49,637 nt of DNA from Fructobacillus fructosus KCTC 3544 (GTDB taxonomy: Bacteria; Bacillota; Bacilli; Lactobacillales; Lactobacillaceae), in contig NZ_JQBH01000012.1 in NCBI RefSeq assembly GCF_001438695.1, positions 1-49,637 on the forward strand. The letters are read 5' to 3'. The notes under the pieces are model-generated. The model was not told where the DNA came from, ran no database searches, and saw nothing but the letters and a program-made list of their open reading frames with translations. Position 1 is the first letter of the stretch, and each line of letters opens with the position of its first letter. The position numbers and the translations under genes were made by a program. This document shows, piece after piece, positions 18,700-28,028 of the stretch.

Positions 18700-18739
18700 A
18701 AAACACCTCATTCGTCTATTGATACGAATGAGGTGTTTT
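18700..18739. terminator. 16-bp perfect inverted repeat between the ABC operon and coiA
   Basis: AAAACACCTCATTCGT and its exact complement flank an 8-base loop. On the minus strand the 3' arm ends in TTTT and carries the coiA ribosome binding site GAGGTG, so the same hairpin that terminates the ABC operon can hide the coiA start. Confidence 0.85.
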
Positions 18740-18750
18740 AAAATTTATCT

Positions 18751-20202
18751 TTAAGCAATTTTTTTCTTCAGCCAGTTTGATAGCCAAGTCAATAGTGTAA
18801 TAACGATTAAGTAAATGACAGCAACGATTGCCCACACACGGAATCCCTGTGAATTACGGGCAACAATCAACGTCCCAGTCTGCGTCAACTCGAGGATACC
18901 AATCGCTGACAAGATGGACGTATCTTTTAACGTAATAATGAACTGGTTGACAAACGATGGCACCGTAATTTTCAATCCCTGAGGGACAATGACTTTCCAA
19001 ATGGCTTGTCGATGGGTCAAACCGAGCGAACGGGCCGCTTCCATCTGTCCGACATCAACGGATTCAAAACCACCGCGAACAAAGGCACCCGTGTAGGCTC
19101 CTTCATTCAAAATTAACGTTAACAATCCAGCGGTGAAGGCTGGAATCTTAACCCCAATCACACCGGGTAACCCGATGTAGATGAAGAAGGCCAACACCAT
19201 CAATGGCAAGCCACGGAAAGCGTAAATAATGGTTGTCGAAAGGCCACGCCAAAACTTCGATTCGGAAATCCCCATAATGCCGAGCAACAACCCCCAAAGC
19301 GATGCAAGGATGATTCCTGCAATGGTTAATTTAGCAGTTTCTAGCAAGCCCTTAAAGAAGGCGTTCTTGTTTGATTTAAGAATTCCCCAAGTCGTATTGT
19401 TGTCGGAAGCCGAACCAACGAAGGTGGACTGCTTCGAATTCAAGTACTTGTTGATAATCTTATCGTAAGTGCCATCCTTCTTCATCGCCGCCAAAGTCGT
19501 GTTGAACTGTTGCAACAATTGAGCATTCTCACCCTTTTTAACGAAGAAGCCAACACCACCAGCGTTACCGAGGTTCTTGGGATTACGAACCTCTAACTTC
19601 ATACCGTTTTTAATGGCGTATTGGATAACGGGATAATCTTCAAAAGTCGCGGCGGTGTTTCCATTGACCACGTCATTGTACATGGTGTCGGTATCGTTAA
19701 AGTACTTAATTTTGAAACCGTACTTATCCTTTAAGGAGGCACCATAAGCAGCAGCGGCCGTTCCGGTCTTCAAAGCAACGGTCTTGCCCTTCAAGTCTGA
19801 CAGGGACTTGATTTTAGAATTTGGCTTGGTAATCCAAGCAACCCCTGATTGGTAATAGGGTGTTGATACATCGTACACCTGCTTACGCGCATCGTTAATC
19901 ATCATTCCGGCAATAATACCGTCTGCCTGACCATTCGCGACCATCTGCGCAGCAGCGTTAAAGGACATTGGTTTCAGCGTATAAGTGAAATTATTCCGCT
20001 TCGCCACTTCCTTCAGAATATCCATGTCAATTCCAACGTAATTATTATTCTTATCTTGAAAGTCGAAGGGTGCGTAAGTGGCATCCGTTGAAATAATGTA
20101 GTTGGGTTTTGAATCTGCACTAGCGCTTGTGCCAACCGCAACTGCGGCAAAAAGCATCGCAACCAGTGCAGTCAATAGCGGTTTTAACCGTTTCATGACC
20201 AT
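18751..20202 (-). CDS. Amino acid ABC transporter, fused substrate-binding and permease protein (GlnP-like)
   Basis: A 483-residue fusion: signal sequence (about 1-28), a periplasmic-binding-protein fold domain of the His/Gln/Arg family (about 32-255, [14 protein letters not shown] near 39), then a membrane domain with the permease EAA loop ([21 protein letters not shown], about 390-410). It should import a polar amino acid such as glutamine or glutamate. Last gene of a three-gene operon; a paralogue lies on the other side of the ATPase gene. GAGGAAG precedes ATG; a terminator follows. Confidence 0.92.
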   Translation of the reverse strand: MVMKRLKPLLTALVAMLFAAVAVGTSASADSKPNYIISTDATYAPFDFQDKNNNYVGIDMDILKEVAKRNNFTYTLKPMSFNAAAQMVANGQADGIIAGMMINDARKQVYDVSTPYYQSGVAWITKPNSKIKSLSDLKGKTVALKTGTAAAAYGASLKDKYGFKIKYFNDTDTMYNDVVNGNTAATFEDYPVIQYAIKNGMKLEVRNPKNLGNAGGVGFFVKKGENAQLLQQFNTTLAAMKKDGTYDKIINKYLNSKQSTFVGSASDNNTTWGILKSNKNAFFKGLLETAKLTIAGIILASLWGLLLGIMGISESKFWRGLSTTIIYAFRGLPLMVLAFFIYIGLPGVIGVKIPAFTAGLLTLILNEGAYTGAFVRGGFESVDVGQMEAARSLGLTHRQAIWKVIVPQGLKITVPSFVNQFIITLKDTSILSAIGILELTQTGTLIVARNSQGFRVWAIVAVIYLIVITLLTWLSNWLKKKIA

Positions 20203-20235
20203 GGTCTATTCTTCCTCTCGTTTATCAAGAAGAAC

Positions 20236-20985
20236 TTAGGCTTGCATAACCTTCGATAGGAAGGTTTGCAAACGTTCGTTCTTCGGTGCAGTAAAGATTT
20301 GTTCTGGCGTTCCGGATTCCTGAATCTTTCCTGATTCAAAGAAGACAACACGGTCAGCCACTTGCTTGGCAAAGCCCATTTCGTGGGTAACGATAATCAT
20401 CGTCATCCCCATCTTTGCTAAGTGCTTCATGACGTCCAAAACATCCCCAACCACTTCGGGATCCAAAGCGGAAGTTGGCTCATCAAAGAGCATGATGTCC
20501 GGATCCATTGCCAAGGCACGGGCGATGGCTATTCGTTGCTTTTGTCCACCAGAAAGGGAGGACACGGGCGCGCTGGCCTTGTCAGGCAAGCCAACCGTTT
20601 CAAGCAATTCCTTTGCCTTTTTCTCGGCTTCTGCCTTCGTCATCTTGCCAAGTTGCACGGGTGCCAACGTAATATTATCGATGACGGAGTAATTATTAAA
20701 GAGATTGAAATTCTGGAAAACCATTCCGATATTTTCGCGAACCTTATTGATATTGGTCTTTGGATCAGAAATATCATAGCCATCAACTTCAATCAAACCA
20801 GAATCTGGCTTTTCAAGCTGATTTAGCATCCGCAAAAACGTCGACTTACCAGAACCGGAAGGGCCGATCATTACGACCACTTCATTGTCCATGACGTCCA
20901 GGGAAATATCGCGTAAGACATGGTTATCACCATATGACTTGTTGACTTTGTCAACGTGTACTTTCACTTGTTTCTCTTCACTCAT
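20236..20985 (-). CDS. glnQ: Amino acid ABC transporter ATPase (GlnQ-like)
   Basis: A 249-residue polar amino-acid ATPase subunit. Walker [10 protein letters not shown] is near residue 42, the Q-loop NFNLF near 92, the signature LSGGQKQR near 143, Walker B IMLFDEP near 164, and the H-loop VTHEMGFAK near 198. Its ATG overlaps the stop of the upstream permease (ATGA, four bases), so the two are translationally coupled. It is the only ATPase for two SBD-permease fusions and must energise both or a mixed complex. Confidence 0.93.
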   Translation of the reverse strand: MSEEKQVKVHVDKVNKSYGDNHVLRDISLDVMDNEVVVMIGPSGSGKSTFLRMLNQLEKPDSGLIEVDGYDISDPKTNINKVRENIGMVFQNFNLFNNYSVIDNITLAPVQLGKMTKAEAEKKAKELLETVGLPDKASAPVSSLSGGQKQRIAIARALAMDPDIMLFDEPTSALDPEVVGDVLDVMKHLAKMGMTMIIVTHEMGFAKQVADRVVFFESGKIQESGTPEQIFTAPKNERLQTFLSKVMQA

Positions 20986-22430
20986 GCTTTCGTCCTTTTT
21001 TCAACCCAGTTACTAAACAAAGTCAGTAACGTTATTACAATTAAGTATATCATAGCAACGATTGCCCAAACACGGAAACCTTGAGAGTTTCGTGTCACAA
21101 TCAACGTTCCGGTCTGTGTCAATTCCAGAATACCAATGGCTGACAACAAAGAAGTATCCTTTAACGTGATGATGAATTGGTTAATGAAGGACGGCACCAT
21201 CAGGCGTAGTCCTTGTGGAATAATCACGCGTCGCATGGCTTGGCTGTGCGAAAGACCGAGCGAGCGGGCCGCCTCCATCTGACCATTATCAACAGAATTA
21301 AAGCCTCCCCGAACAAAGGCACCAATGTAGGCTCCCTCATTCAAAACCAAGGTCATGATACCAGCCGTCCAGGCCGAGATTTTTGTACCAGTAACTGCCG
21401 GAATTCCAATATAGAGGAAGAAGGCCAGTACCAGCATTGGCATACCACGGAAAATGTAAACAATCGTTGTTGAAAGGCTACGCAACAAAGTGTTTTTTGA
21501 AACACCGAGGATTCCTAAGAACAGTCCCCAAAGCGAAGCCAAAATGATACCAACAACTGTCAAATACAAGGTCTGCTTCAATCCTGACAAAAAGGCGGAG
21601 CGATTGGTTTTCAAAATGCCCCAAACTGTGCTGTTGTCCTTAGCTGAACCGGTAAAAGTTGAAGCCTTAGCCGAGAGGTACTTATTGACAATCTTGTCGT
21701 AAGTTCCGTTCTTCTTAATGATGGCTAAGCCCTTGTTAAAGTCGGCCAAAAGCTGGGCGTTATCCCCCTTCTTAACGGCGAAACCTAAATCACCAGCCGC
21801 AAACGGTTCCTTTGAATTCTGAACTTTCAAAGCCGTTCCGTTCTTGATGGTATACTGCAATACGGGAAGATCCGCAAAGGTCGCCACAGAATTTCCGTTG
21901 ATAACGTCACGATAGACCGTATCTGAATCAGAGAAGTAGGTAATCTTAAAACCGTACTGATCCTTGATTGATTCGGCATATTCAGCACCGGCAGTTCCAG
22001 TCTTTAAAGCAACGGTCTTGCCTTTCAAATCACTCAATGATTTGATTTTAGAATTCTTAGCCGTTGCCCAAGCAATTCCTGTTTTATAGTAGGGATCTGA
22101 AAAGTCATAAACAGCTTTTCGCTCATTCGTGATGGTTGTACCGGCAATGACACCATCAGCCTGTGATGAAGCAACTGACTGCATCGCAGCATTAAAAGCC
22201 ATTGGCTTGACCGTCACCGTAAAGCCAGCCGCTTTCGCAATAGCCTTCAGTAAATCCTGGTCAATCCCCACGTACTGATTATTCTTATCCTGAAAATCAA
22301 ACGGCGCATAGGTTGCGTCAGACGTAATGGTGTAGTGTGGTTCGTCGGCATTTGCTTTATGACCCGTCGCACCCATCACAGCAAAGACGGCAGATAATGC
22401 CACAATAAACGCTAAAAGTTTCTTTTTCAT
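20982..22430 (-). CDS. Amino acid ABC transporter, fused substrate-binding and permease protein (GlnP-like), first copy
   Basis: Same architecture as the third gene of the operon: signal sequence, extracytoplasmic binding domain ([16 protein letters not shown] near 38), and a permease with [14 protein letters not shown] near 388. The two proteins are close paralogues with differences concentrated in the binding domain, which suggests distinct or overlapping substrates. First gene of the operon; AGAGGGG precedes ATG. The 140-base divergent gap to the glycosyltransferase gene contains a weak inverted repeat around GATTGAATCGAATAGCG and no clear consensus promoter. Confidence 0.92.
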   Translation of the reverse strand: MKKKLLAFIVALSAVFAVMGATGHKANADEPHYTITSDATYAPFDFQDKNNQYVGIDQDLLKAIAKAAGFTVTVKPMAFNAAMQSVASSQADGVIAGTTITNERKAVYDFSDPYYKTGIAWATAKNSKIKSLSDLKGKTVALKTGTAGAEYAESIKDQYGFKITYFSDSDTVYRDVINGNSVATFADLPVLQYTIKNGTALKVQNSKEPFAAGDLGFAVKKGDNAQLLADFNKGLAIIKKNGTYDKIVNKYLSAKASTFTGSAKDNSTVWGILKTNRSAFLSGLKQTLYLTVVGIILASLWGLFLGILGVSKNTLLRSLSTTIVYIFRGMPMLVLAFFLYIGIPAVTGTKISAWTAGIMTLVLNEGAYIGAFVRGGFNSVDNGQMEAARSLGLSHSQAMRRVIIPQGLRLMVPSFINQFIITLKDTSLLSAIGILELTQTGTLIVTRNSQGFRVWAIVAMIYLIVITLLTLFSNWVEKRTKA

Positions 22431-22572
22431 TGTTAACCCCTCTTGCTCGAATAACTTCAGTTTAGCAGGGAGCCTTTCGATTGAATCGAATAGCGTTAGC
22501 TATCCTTACACAAAAATAGGCAATGGTCTAGTCCTCTTCCATCCTTCTATTCAATAAAGCGAGTTAATTATC

Positions 22573-23565
22573 ATGCCATACATCACCCACACAATCGAAC
22601 CCTGGATGCCAGCCGGCGCTTTGAAGGCTAAGGAAGACATTGCCAAAATAGGGGAATCCGTTGGTTGGCAGCGACTCAGCATCGAACGCTATAACGATGC
22701 CCGCTTCTCAGCTGAAATCCGTCACCAAAAAATCCATACCTTTCTCGACAAAGTCGGTAAAAACGATATCGTTGTTCACCAATTTCCAACCTATATGTCG
22801 CAAGCTTTTGAACAAGACTTTCAACGAGCCATTCAACAAAGGGAGGCAAAGTACGTGCTACTCATCCACGACTTCGAACCATTACGAGTCAGCCGTGAAC
22901 ATGCCTGGGAATGGGAGTTGGCACAGTGTGCTGATCTGATTATCGCCCACAGTCAACCAATGGCCTCGACTTTGCAGCAACACGGAGTGACCACACCTAT
23001 GGAAACCATTCAACTCTTCGACTACTTAGGGCCAACGCCAGCACTGAACCCAATTTTTAAAAAGGAAATTAACTACGCTGGTACTTGGCAAAAAGCCCCA
23101 TGGCTCCAACATTATCAAGGCCCCAAGCTGAATCTTTTCGGCTCTCGCCCCAAACGCTGGAAGGACCTTGTCCTACCAAAAAGCATTAACTGGGTTGGTT
23201 CCTTTGATCCCGAAGAAATCACAACGGCTTTTTCATCTGGTTTCGGCCTTCTTTGGGACTCAGACTATGAGGATAAATTTTTTCAATCTTACACCAAAGT
23301 CAACGCGCCACACAAAGCTTCCCTTTATTTAAAAGCCGGATTACCACTGATTGCTTGGTCTCAATCCTACCTAGGCGACATCGTGAGGGCCAACCAACTT
23401 GGTATGACCATTGACAATCTTTCAGATCTAACTAAATTGGTTGGAGTAGTTCGACCAGCTGATTACCTAACTTTCCAAGAAAATAGTCGTCTCTTCCAAA
23501 AGCGCATCAGTGAGGGCTACTTTACTAAGGAAGTGTTAGAAAAGGTGCTACATTATTTTAGATAG
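22573..23565 (+). CDS. Gtf3-like sugar transferase (GT-B fold)
   Basis: A 330-residue cytoplasmic protein resembling the Gtf3/galactofuranosyltransferase-like glycosyltransferases of streptococci and lactobacilli. Recognisable parts are DIVVHQFPTYMSQAFE near residue 66, KYVLLIHDFEPLR near 95, INYAGTWQKAPWL near 167, WVGSFDPEEI near 208, GFGLLWDSDYEDKF near 224, and the C-terminal HKASLYLKAGLPLIAW near 246. In relatives these enzymes extend surface glycans or glycosylated adhesins. Here it is isolated, with no other polysaccharide gene next to it. The ribosome binding site is weak. Confidence 0.75.
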   Translation: MPYITHTIEPWMPAGALKAKEDIAKIGESVGWQRLSIERYNDARFSAEIRHQKIHTFLDKVGKNDIVVHQFPTYMSQAFEQDFQRAIQQREAKYVLLIHDFEPLRVSREHAWEWELAQCADLIIAHSQPMASTLQQHGVTTPMETIQLFDYLGPTPALNPIFKKEINYAGTWQKAPWLQHYQGPKLNLFGSRPKRWKDLVLPKSINWVGSFDPEEITTAFSSGFGLLWDSDYEDKFFQSYTKVNAPHKASLYLKAGLPLIAWSQSYLGDIVRANQLGMTIDNLSDLTKLVGVVRPADYLTFQENSRLFQKRISEGYFTKEVLEKVLHYFR

Positions 23566-23591
23566 TCAACACTTCTTTTTCCTGCTAAAAT
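23563..23591 (+). promoter_or_regulatory. Promoter of the TPP riboswitch/thiW unit
   Basis: TAGTCA, 17 bases, then TAAAAT with an extended TGC in front, immediately upstream of the riboswitch. The -35 overlaps the stop codon of the glycosyltransferase gene. Confidence 0.55.
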
Positions 23592-23596
23592 AATCT

Positions 23597-23684
23597 TTGG
23601 GGAGTCCGTGTGACGGGCTGAGAGGGTAATCGATTACCGACCCATTGACCTGATACGGATCATGCCGTCGTAGGAATTTCCCAC
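23597..23684 (+). promoter_or_regulatory. TPP (THI-element) riboswitch
   Basis: The conserved core is readable: GGGGAGTCC, GGGCTGAGAGGG, GACCTGATACGGATCATGCCG, and CGTAGGAA. An intrinsic terminator lies 10 bases downstream. Thiamine pyrophosphate binding is expected to switch off thiW. Confidence 0.95.
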
Positions 23685-23693
23685 GTTGATATG

Positions 23694-23718
23694 GACGCCT
23701 TTTCAGGCGTCTTTTTTT
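23694..23718 (+). terminator. Riboswitch-controlled terminator before thiW
   Basis: GACGCCT / AGGCGTC with a four-base loop followed by seven T, placed between the TPP aptamer and the thiW start. Confidence 0.88.
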
Positions 23719-23817
23719 GTGGATAAAAAGACCAGAAAGGAGGGCTATTTCGGCATGATTCCTTCTATATTCAAAGCTTCTTACATCACTCATTTGGAAC
23801 AGTAAAGGAATCACAAC

Positions 23818-24321
23818 ATGAAAAAACGTTTATCACTAAAAAAAATGATGGCAACCGCTATTCTTGCTGCTTTGGCCTATGTTTTGAACACAGCCGTCGT
23901 CTTTCCAGCAATGGCCCCCTTCCAACACTTCGTCAATGTTTTGGCCGTTTATCTGCTCGGACCTTGGTACGGGATGGCTGCTGCCCTTATATGTGGCTCT
24001 TTACGCATGCTGTCTGGTCGAACCATCATGGCCATTACCGGTGGGATCATCGGTCCACTACTCGCTGGATATCTCTATCGAAAAACAAAAAATGTTTATT
24101 TACTTGCCATCGGTGAAATGGTTGGCTCAGGTATTTTGGGAGCCCTACTTTCTTACCCATTCATGGTGACATTCTATGGCATGAAGGCAGGCAATTGGGC
24201 ACAACTAATTCCTTTCTTCCTGCCATCAGCAGCGGTTGGGAGCCTGCTCGGTTTGCTTACGATTCTATTAACAAAAAAGAATGGCCTTATCGACAGAATG
24301 AAAGCCAAAATCAATTCATAA
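23818..24321 (+). CDS. thiW: ECF transporter S component ThiW (thiazole/thiamine precursor)
   Basis: A 167-residue integral membrane protein, about five to six segments, matching the ThiW family of S components that capture the thiazole moiety of thiamine for the shared ECF energising module. The N-terminal AILAALAYVLNT and the conserved VFPAMAPFQHFVNVLAVYLLGPWYG (residues about 26-50) are the recognisable parts. AAAGGA precedes ATG. The TPP riboswitch directly upstream supports the thiamine role. No thi biosynthetic gene is adjacent, so partners lie elsewhere. Confidence 0.9.
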   Translation: MKKRLSLKKMMATAILAALAYVLNTAVVFPAMAPFQHFVNVLAVYLLGPWYGMAAALICGSLRMLSGRTIMAITGGIIGPLLAGYLYRKTKNVYLLAIGEMVGSGILGALLSYPFMVTFYGMKAGNWAQLIPFFLPSAAVGSLLGLLTILLTKKNGLIDRMKAKINS

Positions 24322-24354
24322 AAAGGTCCGAACAAATTGTTCCGACCTTTTTTC
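24321..24354 (+). terminator. Terminator after thiW
   Basis: AAAGGTCCGAACAA / TTGTTCCGACCTTT (one C-C mismatch) followed by a T-rich tract, overlapping the thiW stop region. Confidence 0.85.
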
Positions 24355-24504
24355 TTTTAATGAAGTACTCCCTGGATGGCAGTTACGATTCCTGTCAAAA
24401 AACACCATCTGGAAAAATAATTTAACCACTTCACCTAAAGACTAATTGCAAATTCCACCCATTCAGTCTAAAATAATACTTTCTGCTCAAAATGATAAAA
24501 AATG

Positions 24505-24510
24505 TATAAT
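24505..24510 (+). promoter_or_regulatory. Candidate -10 for the surface protein gene
   Basis: ATGTATAAT lies about 107 bases before the start codon in an AT-rich gap (24355-24616). No good -35 is visible. The rest of the gap shows no gene. Confidence 0.45.
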
Positions 24511-24616
24511 TAAAGAGTGAGAACCTAATCTTCACCTTTTCTAATGTTACAATTACTTTGACTGTATATTCTAATTTACTAAAAAATTTGAACTGATTCC
24601 AAAAGGAGTGATTCAT

Positions 24617-27600
24617 ATGATGAATCATCAATCACCATTTAATTATCAAAATAAAGAACGAAAAGTGTTGCATAAGGTTAAAAAGAACTGGGTTGTCTTG
24701 TCCCTAACTTCCTTAACACTGTTTGGTGCTTCCTTGGCCATGCCTGAGGCTGCTAGTCACGCTCTCCCCGGCAGCGCTTCTTTTGTGAGCGCCGATAGTC
24801 ATACAACCTTTGGACAAGTTTCATACACCTATGATACTTCTACTGATACGCTAACCTTTACTAGCGGTGGTACGCTGCCAACGGCCAGCACCAGTCGCTT
24901 GAGTAAGCAATTCCCACATCTGAAGCATATTGTCTTCACCGAACGTGTTCAGGCACCGGCAGATTCAACGAATTTGTTTGCGCAATTGGTGTATTTACAA
25001 GACATTACTGGCCTCGACAAGATAGATACTAGTCAAGTGACAAGTATGAACGCCATGTTTAACAGTGATTATGCGTTGACTTCGCTCGACCTGTCGACTT
25101 GGAACACGGACAAAGTCACGGACATGTCCTGGATGTTTACGGGAGATAAGGCACCCAGTTCCCTAAACGTTAGCCGCTTTAATACGGCAAACGTGACCAA
25201 CATGATGGTCATGTTCAACGGCATTGGCGTCTCAAGCCTTGATGTTTCCAATTTTAACACCGGAAAAGTCACGAACATGTCGGATATGTTCAGTTGGATG
25301 CGTAATCTAAAGTCACTTGACCTTCGTTCTTGGGATACCAGTAACGTGACGGTTATGGACTATATGTTCCGGGCATCGTCTTCTCTTTCTTCGCTGAACA
25401 TTTCTTCCTTTAATACAACACATGTGACTAGCATGAAAATGATGTTTGATCAAATTGGCAACGGCCAACTGATTAACGTCAAGTTACCAGAAGCTCATTT
25501 TGATAACAATGCCGATCTTGGCGACCGCTATTCAACCATTATGGCGGTCAACGGTGGTACGTTAGTTAATCCAAAGGGAAACATTCTTTCCACTGCAGAT
25601 TACCAAAGTCTCTTCAACACCGGTAAGCAAACTGCTGATTGGTATGTTTGGGGAACATTAGCTACACAAACCGAGCAAAAAACGGTTACCCGAACAATCA
25701 ATCAGGTTGATGCCCGAGGTCAACAAATTGAGGGCACCACACCGATAACGCAAACGCTTCACTTTCACCGCACGAAGACGACTTTACCGGGTACTGACTA
25801 TGCCCAATACGGCAACTGGGTAGCTGATGGCGATTCCGATTCAGCTTTTGAAGCTGTTACCATTGCCCAAACACTGGATAACAACCGCTATCAAAAACCA
25901 ACGCTCAACGGCCAATCAGTAACCACTGTCGAGCGTCTCCAACCATCCCTAGACAACAATAGCTCTCAAACGCTAGCAGTGAACATCGTCTACGCGGATG
26001 GCAGTGAGAGTACCACCCAAAATAAGCAAGTCACCCGCACCATCAAGTACCAAAATCAAGCTGGTCAAAAAATTAAGGATGATCGTGTTGAAACCCTTCA
26101 CTTTCATCGAACAGCCAGCACCAATTTAGTGACTGGCCAAGTCACGTACTCTAATTGGCAGGCTGATTCTGCAAACGACCAACAGTTTAAGACAGTACAA
26201 CTCCCTCAAACGATTGACAATAAGTACTGCATACCAACGTTGAATGGAAGGGCAGTCCAAACGATTACCGGTTCGCTGCCAACGCTCGACGATCAGAATA
26301 ACCAAAGTGAAATTCTCACGGTGGTCTATGCTGATCAAACAGAGGTTGCAACGGAGCATCAATCAATTTCACGTACCATTCACTACCAGAACCACGATGG
26401 TCGAGCAATCAAAAAAGATACTGTTCAAACCATCAACTACCACCGGACGGTTACCAAGAACTTGGTGTCGGGAGAGGTAATTTATTCTGAGTGGATGCTA
26501 GACGAATCGTCCTTAAACGAATTTAGTGCCATCTTCCTTCCTCAAACAATTGACGGTCGCTATCAAAACCCTCAGTTAAACGGGGAACCAATCAGCGAGA
26601 TTGACCCTGAAATGCCAATCCCTGATGCAGGTGGTCAGTATAAAAACCAAGTTATCACTGTTGTCTATGACGGCATTGTTCGCACGTCAACTCAACACAA
26701 AAGCGTCATGCGCACCATTCATTATCAAAATGAGGATGGTCAAACAATTGCTGAAGATACAACCCAGCGCGTCAACTACACGCGAACGGTTCGTTCAAAC
26801 TTAGCAAACGGAACAGTCGAATACGGTGCTTGGCAGCCGGTAAATGTTTCTGACAACCTATTCAACGCTGTCACGATTCCTTCTTCTATAAAGAATCAGT
26901 ATGATCAGCCGACTTTAAATGGACAGTCTGTTCAGGAAATCAAAACTGAAGCACCCAAGCTCACGGATTCCGACGAGGATCAACAAGAAAGCTTGGTTGT
27001 AGTGTACGAGAAAAAGAATGAACCAACTCCCCCTGTAAAGCCGGATAAGCCAACTACCCCAACACCGCCTGTTTTGCCCGACCAACCGGTTGTGCCAGTC
27101 ACACCCGAACCGCCGGTGCAGCCGGATAAACCAGTAGTTCCGAACACACCACAACCGGTTGAACCAAATAAACCAGTAGTTCCGAACACACCACACCCGG
27201 TTGAGCCAAATAAACCCGCTCCACAGGATGTGCCAACAAGTCCAATTGAACCGCAACAACCTGTTACACCTGATACACCGGTTGCTCCTGAAGTACCGGT
27301 TGCTCCCGAAGTACCTGCTATACCTGTAAATCCGGTTCAACCCGTGATACCAGTCACACCCGAACAACCCGTTCAACCTGAGCTACCAGCCGCTCCTGAT
27401 CAACCCGTTCAACCGGAAACGCCGGTAACTCCCGAACAACCGGCACATCCTGAGAAACCAGAAGTGCCTGAACAACCTGTCCAACCTGAAACACCGCTAG
27501 TGCCTGAGCAATCGACAATAGCTGGTATTGCTAGACAACCAGTTGAACCAGACACAGCCGCCTCTTCGACTACCCCTGTACCTAGTGAACAACCGGGTAC

Positions 27601-27895
27601 ACCTACTATTCCAGCTATCCCTGAAATGCAAGAAACGCCCGAGCAATCCGCGGATTCAGAAAAGTCTGACATGACTAACGGTTCCTCACAGTCGGCATCA
27701 AAGAATAGTAATCACGATGTCCCAAACGCGAACTCGGACTCAGCGGCTGTTGAAAATGAAACACCAAAATCAGCGAAGTATCTAACGACCAATAACAACC
27801 GAAAATCAATTGATACGATTATCAAAACATTACCTTTCATTGCAGTCATTCTTGCCTGCATTCTCTTCTTAATTTCAAAGAGACCGAATCGCTAA
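24617..27895 (+). CDS. Large surface protein: BspA-type LRRs, four MucBP-like repeats, proline-rich stalk
   Basis: A 1092-residue exported adhesin-like protein. In order: a KxYKxGKxW-like signal (HKVKKNW near residue 25 then a hydrophobic core); BspA-type DUF285 leucine-rich repeats (units such as SLDLSTWNTDKVTDMSWMF, about 110-300); four repeats of about 110-120 residues of MucBP/Mub-B2 type, each with RTI.Y.N..G and HFHRT or NYTRT cores (about 350-795); a proline-rich stalk with PVxP and VEPNKP units (about 800-1000); then a C-terminal membrane segment and a basic tail (KRPNR). No LPxTG occurs before the membrane segment; the place reads KYLTTNNN. I start at ATG 24617, eight bases after AAGGAG. 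Likely binds mucin or other glycans. Confidence 0.88.
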   Translation: MMNHQSPFNYQNKERKVLHKVKKNWVVLSLTSLTLFGASLAMPEAASHALPGSASFVSADSHTTFGQVSYTYDTSTDTLTFTSGGTLPTASTSRLSKQFPHLKHIVFTERVQAPADSTNLFAQLVYLQDITGLDKIDTSQVTSMNAMFNSDYALTSLDLSTWNTDKVTDMSWMFTGDKAPSSLNVSRFNTANVTNMMVMFNGIGVSSLDVSNFNTGKVTNMSDMFSWMRNLKSLDLRSWDTSNVTVMDYMFRASSSLSSLNISSFNTTHVTSMKMMFDQIGNGQLINVKLPEAHFDNNADLGDRYSTIMAVNGGTLVNPKGNILSTADYQSLFNTGKQTADWYVWGTLATQTEQKTVTRTINQVDARGQQIEGTTPITQTLHFHRTKTTLPGTDYAQYGNWVADGDSDSAFEAVTIAQTLDNNRYQKPTLNGQSVTTVERLQPSLDNNSSQTLAVNIVYADGSESTTQNKQVTRTIKYQNQAGQKIKDDRVETLHFHRTASTNLVTGQVTYSNWQADSANDQQFKTVQLPQTIDNKYCIPTLNGRAVQTITGSLPTLDDQNNQSEILTVVYADQTEVATEHQSISRTIHYQNHDGRAIKKDTVQTINYHRTVTKNLVSGEVIYSEWMLDESSLNEFSAIFLPQTIDGRYQNPQLNGEPISEIDPEMPIPDAGGQYKNQVITVVYDGIVRTSTQHKSVMRTIHYQNEDGQTIAEDTTQRVNYTRTVRSNLANGTVEYGAWQPVNVSDNLFNAVTIPSSIKNQYDQPTLNGQSVQEIKTEAPKLTDSDEDQQESLVVVYEKKNEPTPPVKPDKPTTPTPPVLPDQPVVPVTPEPPVQPDKPVVPNTPQPVEPNKPVVPNTPHPVEPNKPAPQDVPTSPIEPQQPVTPDTPVAPEVPVAPEVPAIPVNPVQPVIPVTPEQPVQPELPAAPDQPVQPETPVTPEQPAHPEKPEVPEQPVQPETPLVPEQSTIAGIARQPVEPDTAASSTTPVPSEQPGTPTIPAIPEMQETPEQSADSEKSDMTNGSSQSASKNSNHDVPNANSDSAAVENETPKSAKYLTTNNNRKSIDTIIKTLPFIAVILACILFLISKRPNR
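27128..27211 (+). repeat. 42-bp tandem duplication in the proline-rich stalk
   Basis: Two nearly identical 42-bp units starting at 27128 and 27170 encode KPVVPNTP, Q or H, PVEPN. The high identity points to recent duplication and to likely length variation of the stalk between strains. Confidence 0.85.
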
Positions 27896-27907
27896 TTTTC
27901 GGTAAGC

Positions 27908-27937
27908 AAAAAGCAGACCTAAGGTCTGCTTTTTTTG
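27908..27937 (+). terminator. Terminator after the surface protein gene
   Basis: AAAAAGCAGACC / GGTCTGCTTTTT with a TAA loop and T tract, 12 bases after the stop codon. Confidence 0.92.
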
Positions 27938-27991
27938 TTATTCCCCTAGTAACCTAACATGAAAAAAGTACCACTAACCACTAAATCACTA

Positions 27992-28023
27992 AAAAAAGGC
28001 CGGACATTTATCCGGCCTTTTCC
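27992..28023 (-). terminator. Terminator after the P-type ATPase operon
   Basis: AAAAGGCCGGA / TCCGGCCTTTT with a six-base loop and a minus-strand T tract, just downstream of the 145-residue gene. Confidence 0.92.
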
Positions 28024-28028
28024 TTCAA

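Noticed and set aside
18722-18730. TACGAATG as a ComX/SigX (cin) box for coiA
   Set aside because: It is on the strand pointing away from coiA and is part of the terminator inverted repeat.
26915-27672. Long minus-strand frames opposite the proline-rich stalk
   Set aside because: They are products of the repetitive CCX codons of the surface protein gene; no start signals and biased composition.
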